DNA of 26,140 bases from an uncultured Acidimicrobiaceae bacterium. Lineage in GTDB: Bacteria; Actinomycetota; Acidimicrobiia; Acidimicrobiales; Bog-793. The notes below the pieces were generated by a model. That model was not told where the DNA came from. It saw only the letters and a program-made list of their open reading frames with translations, and searched no databases. Positions 23,005 to 26,140 of this stretch are shown one piece after another (the first letter of the stretch is position 1; the number at the start of each line of letters is the position of its first letter). Location of the stretch: the NCBI GenBank assembly GCA_903907185.1, contig CAIVND010000089.1, positions 1 through 26,140 on the forward strand, read 5' to 3'. A program made the position numbers and the translations under genes.

Positions 23005-23084
23005 AGGATTGCCATGTTAGACAGCTGTGACTCTTCGCCTTCCTCATCTGGTTCGTCGTACCGAATCTGCGCAACAATGGACAG

Positions 23085-23684
23085 ATGAGCAACGAGTCAG
23101 AGATCAACTCGACGCGCAGCGATATCGGAACGAGCAGACTCGAGGCCTTTAGCGATGGCGTCCTTGCCGTAATCATTACGATCTTGGCGCTCGGACTGCG
23201 AGTACCTAGTGGGGGGTCGTTTTCCGCTCTCGCCCAACGCCTTCCTGAACTGCTCGTCTATATCTTGAGCTTTGTCTTCCTCGCGATCTATTGGAACAAC
23301 CACCATCACCTTCTCCGGGCTACGCGGCGGATAAATAGCGCAGTGATGTGGGCCAATCTGTCTCTGCTCTTTTGGCTCTCCCTCATCCCCTTTCTGACCG
23401 ATTGGATGGCGAAGTACTACCGGGAGTCGTGGCCCGCAGCGTGTTACGGCATTGTGGCACTCGCCGCCGCGTTGAACTTCACTGCGTTACTCCGCGCAAT
23501 CATCCGGGCGGATCTTCCAGATTCGGCGGTGGCAGCGGCGATCGGCGATGACCGAAAGGGAAAGATCTCCTTGCTCGTCTACACGGTGGGCGTTGCGTTT
23601 GCCTTCGTGAGTCCGTGGATCTCCTATAGCTGCTATGCCATTGTGTCGATCATCTGGTTCATCCCAGATTCCCGTCTGATCTGA
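23085..23684 (+). CDS. TMEM175-family (DUF1211) potassium channel-like membrane protein
   Basis: The 199-residue protein has six likely membrane helices (about 24-40, 57-75, 84-107, 117-139, 160-180, 184-197). The signature RLEAFSDGVLAVIITI in helix 1 carries FSDG (residues 22-25), the motif of the TMEM175 family whose helix 1 lines the pore. Bacterial relatives form tetrameric K+ leak channels. A His/Asn-rich YWNNHHHLL follows helix 2. The ATG at 23085 has only a weak GGA upstream. It stands alone between HIT and hemW, so the context adds nothing. The channel role is a family inference. Confidence 0.85.
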   Translation: MSNESEINSTRSDIGTSRLEAFSDGVLAVIITILALGLRVPSGGSFSALAQRLPELLVYILSFVFLAIYWNNHHHLLRATRRINSAVMWANLSLLFWLSLIPFLTDWMAKYYRESWPAACYGIVALAAALNFTALLRAIIRADLPDSAVAAAIGDDRKGKISLLVYTVGVAFAFVSPWISYSCYAIVSIIWFIPDSRLI

Positions 23685-23706
23685 TCGCGGCGCTTCACGC
23701 TCGCGA
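23685..23706. terminator. weak hairpin between the TMEM175 and hemW genes
   Basis: TCGCGGCG and CGCTCGCGA can form an eight-pair stem with one bulged T and a CTTCA loop, in the 39-base gap between the convergent genes. A short CTTTT follows on the plus side after several bases. It may serve the channel gene or both; it is not a strong canonical terminator. Confidence 0.3.
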
Positions 23707-23723
23707 GATCCAGCTTTTCACGA

Positions 23724-24863
23724 CTATCGCAGTGACTCTTCTAGTGGAGCCTCGATCCTCATGGCTACCTCATTCGCGAGTAGCCGGCCTCGTAGGGTAA
23801 GAACCGCCTGCTCTCCGGCGCGCTCCATGAGACCATCATTAAAAACACTTTCGTCGATACAGGAGATCGGTACGCCAACCACAGTCCGCAGAGCCAGCTC
23901 AAGAAGCTCTTGGTTGTGTTCCCTCCCAATCAAACGTTCGCACTTTGCCCTCGCACTCTTACCTTGACCGATCAACTCCATGTAGCGGTCGATCGAAAAG
24001 GCATTCGCTGAACGTTCACCAGCGACATGCGAATGCGCGGCACAGCCAACACCGAGATACTCTCCCCCAAGCCAGCAGGAGAGATTGTGTCTGCACGCAA
24101 AACCCTGTTGGGCCCAGTTCGAGATCTCATACCATCCATAGCCGTATTCATGCAGGAGTGTCTGGGCAATCTCATACCGCTCGGCCTGGAGATCATCGTC
24201 TGGATGACGATCTTGGCTCTTTGCAAGTGGCGTCCCCGCCTCAACTGTCAATGCATAGGCACTGATATGGGTGGGAGGTCTTTCAAAAGAGAGCACCTCG
24301 ACGAGACTTTCCACAAAGTCTTGCGTCGACTCCCCGGCACCTCCATAGATCAAGTCGACGTTGTAGTTTGCAATTCCAGCTGAGCAAAGTGCGTCTAATG
24401 CACGCTCAAGTGCACCGTCATGACTCGTACGACCGAGCCCGTGCAGAACGTGTTCCTTACGAGACTGGACACCCAAGGAGATCCGATTGACTCCAAGTCG
24501 CGCTATTCCTCGAACAAAGTGGCTAGTCGTCGACTCCGGATTACATTCGATAGTGATCTCTGCACTTGATGATGGCTGTGCGGCTTCAAGGATCATTTCA
24601 ACCTGATCAACGTTGAGAAGAGAGGGAGTCCCGCCACCGAGAAACACGGTCTCGGGGTTACGCCAGTACTCTTCGCGACGAGCTCGGTAGATCTCAGAGC
24701 AAAGCAACTTGACATAGTCATCGATCATGTTCTCCCGATCGGTCCAAGTTGCAAACGCACAGTAGTCACAGCGGGTGGTGCAAAAGGGGATGTGCACATA
24801 CAGTCCGAATCCACCGGCAACTGCCTTGAGGTCGATCTCGCCAAGAGCGGAGATCTCATCCAT
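23724..24863 (-). CDS. hemW: radical SAM heme chaperone HemW
   Basis: The 379-residue protein belongs to the HemW (HemN-like) family. The radical SAM cluster motif is CTTRCDYCAF (C28, C32, C35) after LYVHIPF, followed by TVFLGGGTPSLL, ITIECNPEST, RISLGVQSR, NVDLIYGG and the HemN C-terminal region. HemW carries heme to proteins and lacks the CxxxCxxCxC fourth cysteine of coproporphyrinogen oxidase HemN, as here (Cys-Ala-Phe follows). The ATG at 24863 overlaps the rsmE stop by eight bases (ATGGATGA) and is preferred to the long frame reaching back to 25163, whose N-terminus would be an antisense-like extension through rsmE. It is the last gene of the dnaJ-rsmE-hemW unit. Confidence 0.94.
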   Translation of the reverse strand: MDEISALGEIDLKAVAGGFGLYVHIPFCTTRCDYCAFATWTDRENMIDDYVKLLCSEIYRARREEYWRNPETVFLGGGTPSLLNVDQVEMILEAAQPSSSAEITIECNPESTTSHFVRGIARLGVNRISLGVQSRKEHVLHGLGRTSHDGALERALDALCSAGIANYNVDLIYGGAGESTQDFVESLVEVLSFERPPTHISAYALTVEAGTPLAKSQDRHPDDDLQAERYEIAQTLLHEYGYGWYEISNWAQQGFACRHNLSCWLGGEYLGVGCAAHSHVAGERSANAFSIDRYMELIGQGKSARAKCERLIGREHNQELLELALRTVVGVPISCIDESVFNDGLMERAGEQAVLTLRGRLLANEVAMRIEAPLEESLR

Positions 24864-25638
24864 GCTGCACGACGTTGGCTCGAACTGCGCTAAGGAGTGC
24901 TCCCGCTGCGATCGCTGCAGTTTCGACGCGAAGCACCGTCGAACCGAACCCAACTTTTGGAAATTCTCCAGACAGTTCATCGGGCTCCCATCCACCCTCT
25001 GGACCGACAACGAGTCCACGCACCTCACTCCCAAGCGAAGACCCTCCTGGCTCTGCGAAGGCGATCCCGATCGGGGCACCACGCAAGAACTGCTCAAGCG
25101 ACTGCGGCTCATGAATCGCTGGCAGAAACAGACGTCGCGCCTGAGAACAAGCCTCACGAGCAATCTTGTTTAGCCGATCCCTCCTTCTTGTTCCCTCACG
25201 CTCATCGAGCCGGACGACTGTCCTCTTCGTGATCAATGGCACAATGTTGTCGATACCGATCTCTGTCAGTTTTTGAACGATGAGATCCATCCGATCACCC
25301 TTTGGCATCGCGAAGGCAACAGTAAGTTCGGGATCCTCACGAGTCTGTGTCACGACCCCATCTAACTGAGCAAACTCAAGACCCTGCGCGGTGTCCGACG
25401 GCCGCATGGAACTACGTCGCTGCCGAGTTGGAAGTGCCGTGATCCTCTCTGTGCACCATGAACCATTTCCATCGCTCAAACCAATCACTGATCCGACGCG
25501 GGGCCGAAGAACGCTCAGAAGATGGTGCAGATCATCGTCGCAGAGGCGGGGAGCAGCGAGCTCATCCACGAAGAAGAGGGCATCAACTCGGCGAAGTCGC
25601 TCATCGAGAAGATGGCGAGCATCGCCAGACTGAGTCAC
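24856..25638 (-). CDS. rsmE: 16S rRNA (uracil-1498-N3)-methyltransferase RsmE
   Basis: The 260-residue SPOUT-family enzyme methylates U1498 of 16S rRNA. It has the N-terminal PUA-like start ALFFVDELAAP with DDLHHLLSVLR, the central KGDRMDLIVQKLTEIGID, and the knotted SAM site VVGPEGGWEPDEL (Gly-Pro-Glu-Gly-Gly-Trp at 212-217) and VLRVETAAIAAG. The GTG start overlaps the dnaJ stop (GTGA). About 17 residues before the usual family start are unusual, so an internal start near residue 11 is possible, although the overlap favours the GTG. The order dnaJ-rsmE is common in actinobacteria. Confidence 0.95.
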   Translation of the reverse strand: MTQSGDARHLLDERLRRVDALFFVDELAAPRLCDDDLHHLLSVLRPRVGSVIGLSDGNGSWCTERITALPTRQRRSSMRPSDTAQGLEFAQLDGVVTQTREDPELTVAFAMPKGDRMDLIVQKLTEIGIDNIVPLITKRTVVRLDEREGTRRRDRLNKIAREACSQARRLFLPAIHEPQSLEQFLRGAPIGIAFAEPGGSSLGSEVRGLVVGPEGGWEPDELSGEFPKVGFGSTVLRVETAAIAAGALLSAVRANVVQHG

Positions 25639-26140
25639 GACGAACGGCTAGTACGGAGTCGAGAGAAGAGACCGCTCTCATGCACCGCCTCATCGCGCAT
25701 CTCCGCAAGATCACGCAGAAGCTGCTCCTGCTCCTTATTGAGATGGGTCGGCGTATCAACCTCAATCCGTATGTGCAGGTCGCCACGGCCTCGACTTCGC
25801 AGATGCGGTACTCCCTTACCGCGAAGTCGGTAGATCTTTCCTGACTGAGTGCCGGGGGAGACCTCGATCGTCTCTTCGCCATCAAGCGTCTCAACGTTGA
25901 TCTCTGTGCCAAGTGCCGCCTGAGTAAAGGCAATGTGGAGATTCATCAGCAGATCGGCACCATCACGTTCGTAGACGTCACTGGCACCAACGCGCAGATG
26001 AACGTAAAGATCGCCGGCGATCCCGCCCCGTGGTGGCGCCGCACCCGACCCAGTAATCCGCAGCGTTGTCCCTACATCGACGCCCGCTGGCACCTCGACC
26101 GTTACGGTTCTCTCTTCGGTCTTGCGTCCCTCACCTCGAC
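25635..26140 (-). CDS. dnaJ: chaperone DnaJ, C-terminal part (N-terminus outside window)
   Basis: The open frame continues past the window edge and ends with TGA at 25635. The visible ~168 residues start just after the zinc-finger region and match the DnaJ C-terminal domains: RTVTVEVPAGVDVGTTLRIT, SGAAPPRGGIAGDLYVHLRV, GADLLMNLHIAFTQAALGTE, TLDGEETIEVSPGTQSGKIY, RLRGKGVPHLRSRGRGDLHI and the dimerisation tail. DnaJ is the cochaperone of DnaK. The J domain and Gly/Phe region are not in the window. The stop overlaps the rsmE GTG, so translation of rsmE is probably coupled. Confidence 0.95.
   Translation of the reverse strand, partial: RGEGRKTEERTVTVEVPAGVDVGTTLRITGSGAAPPRGGIAGDLYVHLRVGASDVYERDGADLLMNLHIAFTQAALGTEINVETLDGEETIEVSPGTQSGKIYRLRGKGVPHLRSRGRGDLHIRIEVDTPTHLNKEQEQLLRDLAEMRDEAVHESGLFSRLRTSRSS

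Noticed and set aside
24864..25163. 100-residue N-terminal extension of the hemW frame
   Set aside because: It lies inside rsmE in another frame; HemW proteins begin near the LYVHIPF segment and the ATG at 24863 is preserved by the overlap.
1..26140. tRNA genes, rRNA, CRISPR arrays, insertion sequences, prophage genes
   Set aside because: No cloverleaf-like segment, spaced repeat series, transposase or integrase motif, or long terminal inverted repeat was seen on either strand.

Overview
The window looks like a chromosomal segment of an actinobacterium, most likely an Acidimicrobiia-type lineage. Supporting signs are a SufB-SufD operon, a short MutY without a NUDIX-like tail, a DUF6941-type protein, class II fumarase, frequent GTG/TTG starts and ATGA/GTGA overlaps. 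Base composition looks only moderately GC-rich, which would suit an acidophilic iron-oxidising relative better than a streptomycete. This placement is inference; there is no rRNA in the window. I see no tRNA, insertion sequence, CRISPR array or phage gene. Coding density is high and no gene-free stretch exceeds about 230 bases.

Region by region: (1) 1-2531, minus strand: the start of a suf Fe-S assembly operon, sufB, then a small cysteine-rich protein, then sufD, which leaves the window. (2) 2761-11237: a heptose/surface-glycan region. gmhA is on the plus strand. The minus strand carries DUF6941, mutY, an RmlC-like epimerase and a two-pass membrane protein. The plus strand carries a methyltransferase, gmhB, a transaldolase, hddA and hddC, and a convergent SDR epimerase follows on the minus strand. 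(3) 11389-16754, minus strand: a DUF885-like metalloprotease, a CitE-like CoA-ester lyase, a GT4 glycosyltransferase, a coiled-coil GT2 glycosyltransferase and a 97-residue coiled-coil protein, most of them overlapping head to tail. (4) 16832-19207, minus strand: fumC and an unrecognised 302-residue protein. (5) 19364-23684: a secreted NlpC/P60 hydrolase, eukaryotic-type glutamine synthetase (glnII) with a strong terminator, an FAH-family hydrolase, a HIT protein and a TMEM175-type channel. (6) 23724-26140, minus strand: dnaJ (partial), rsmE and hemW, all overlapping.

The main biological story is the heptose pathway. Transaldolase can make sedoheptulose 7-phosphate, GmhA isomerises it, HddA phosphorylates C1, GmhB removes the C7 phosphate and HddC adds a nucleotide. 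The RmlC-like protein and the SDR could then modify the nucleotide sugar, and the GT4/GT2 pair could transfer it to a surface glycan. The enzymes are individually familiar, but a near-complete activated-heptose pathway with its own transaldolase in a Gram-positive actinobacterium is the most interesting system here. The second point of interest is the four-cysteine protein translationally coupled to sufD.
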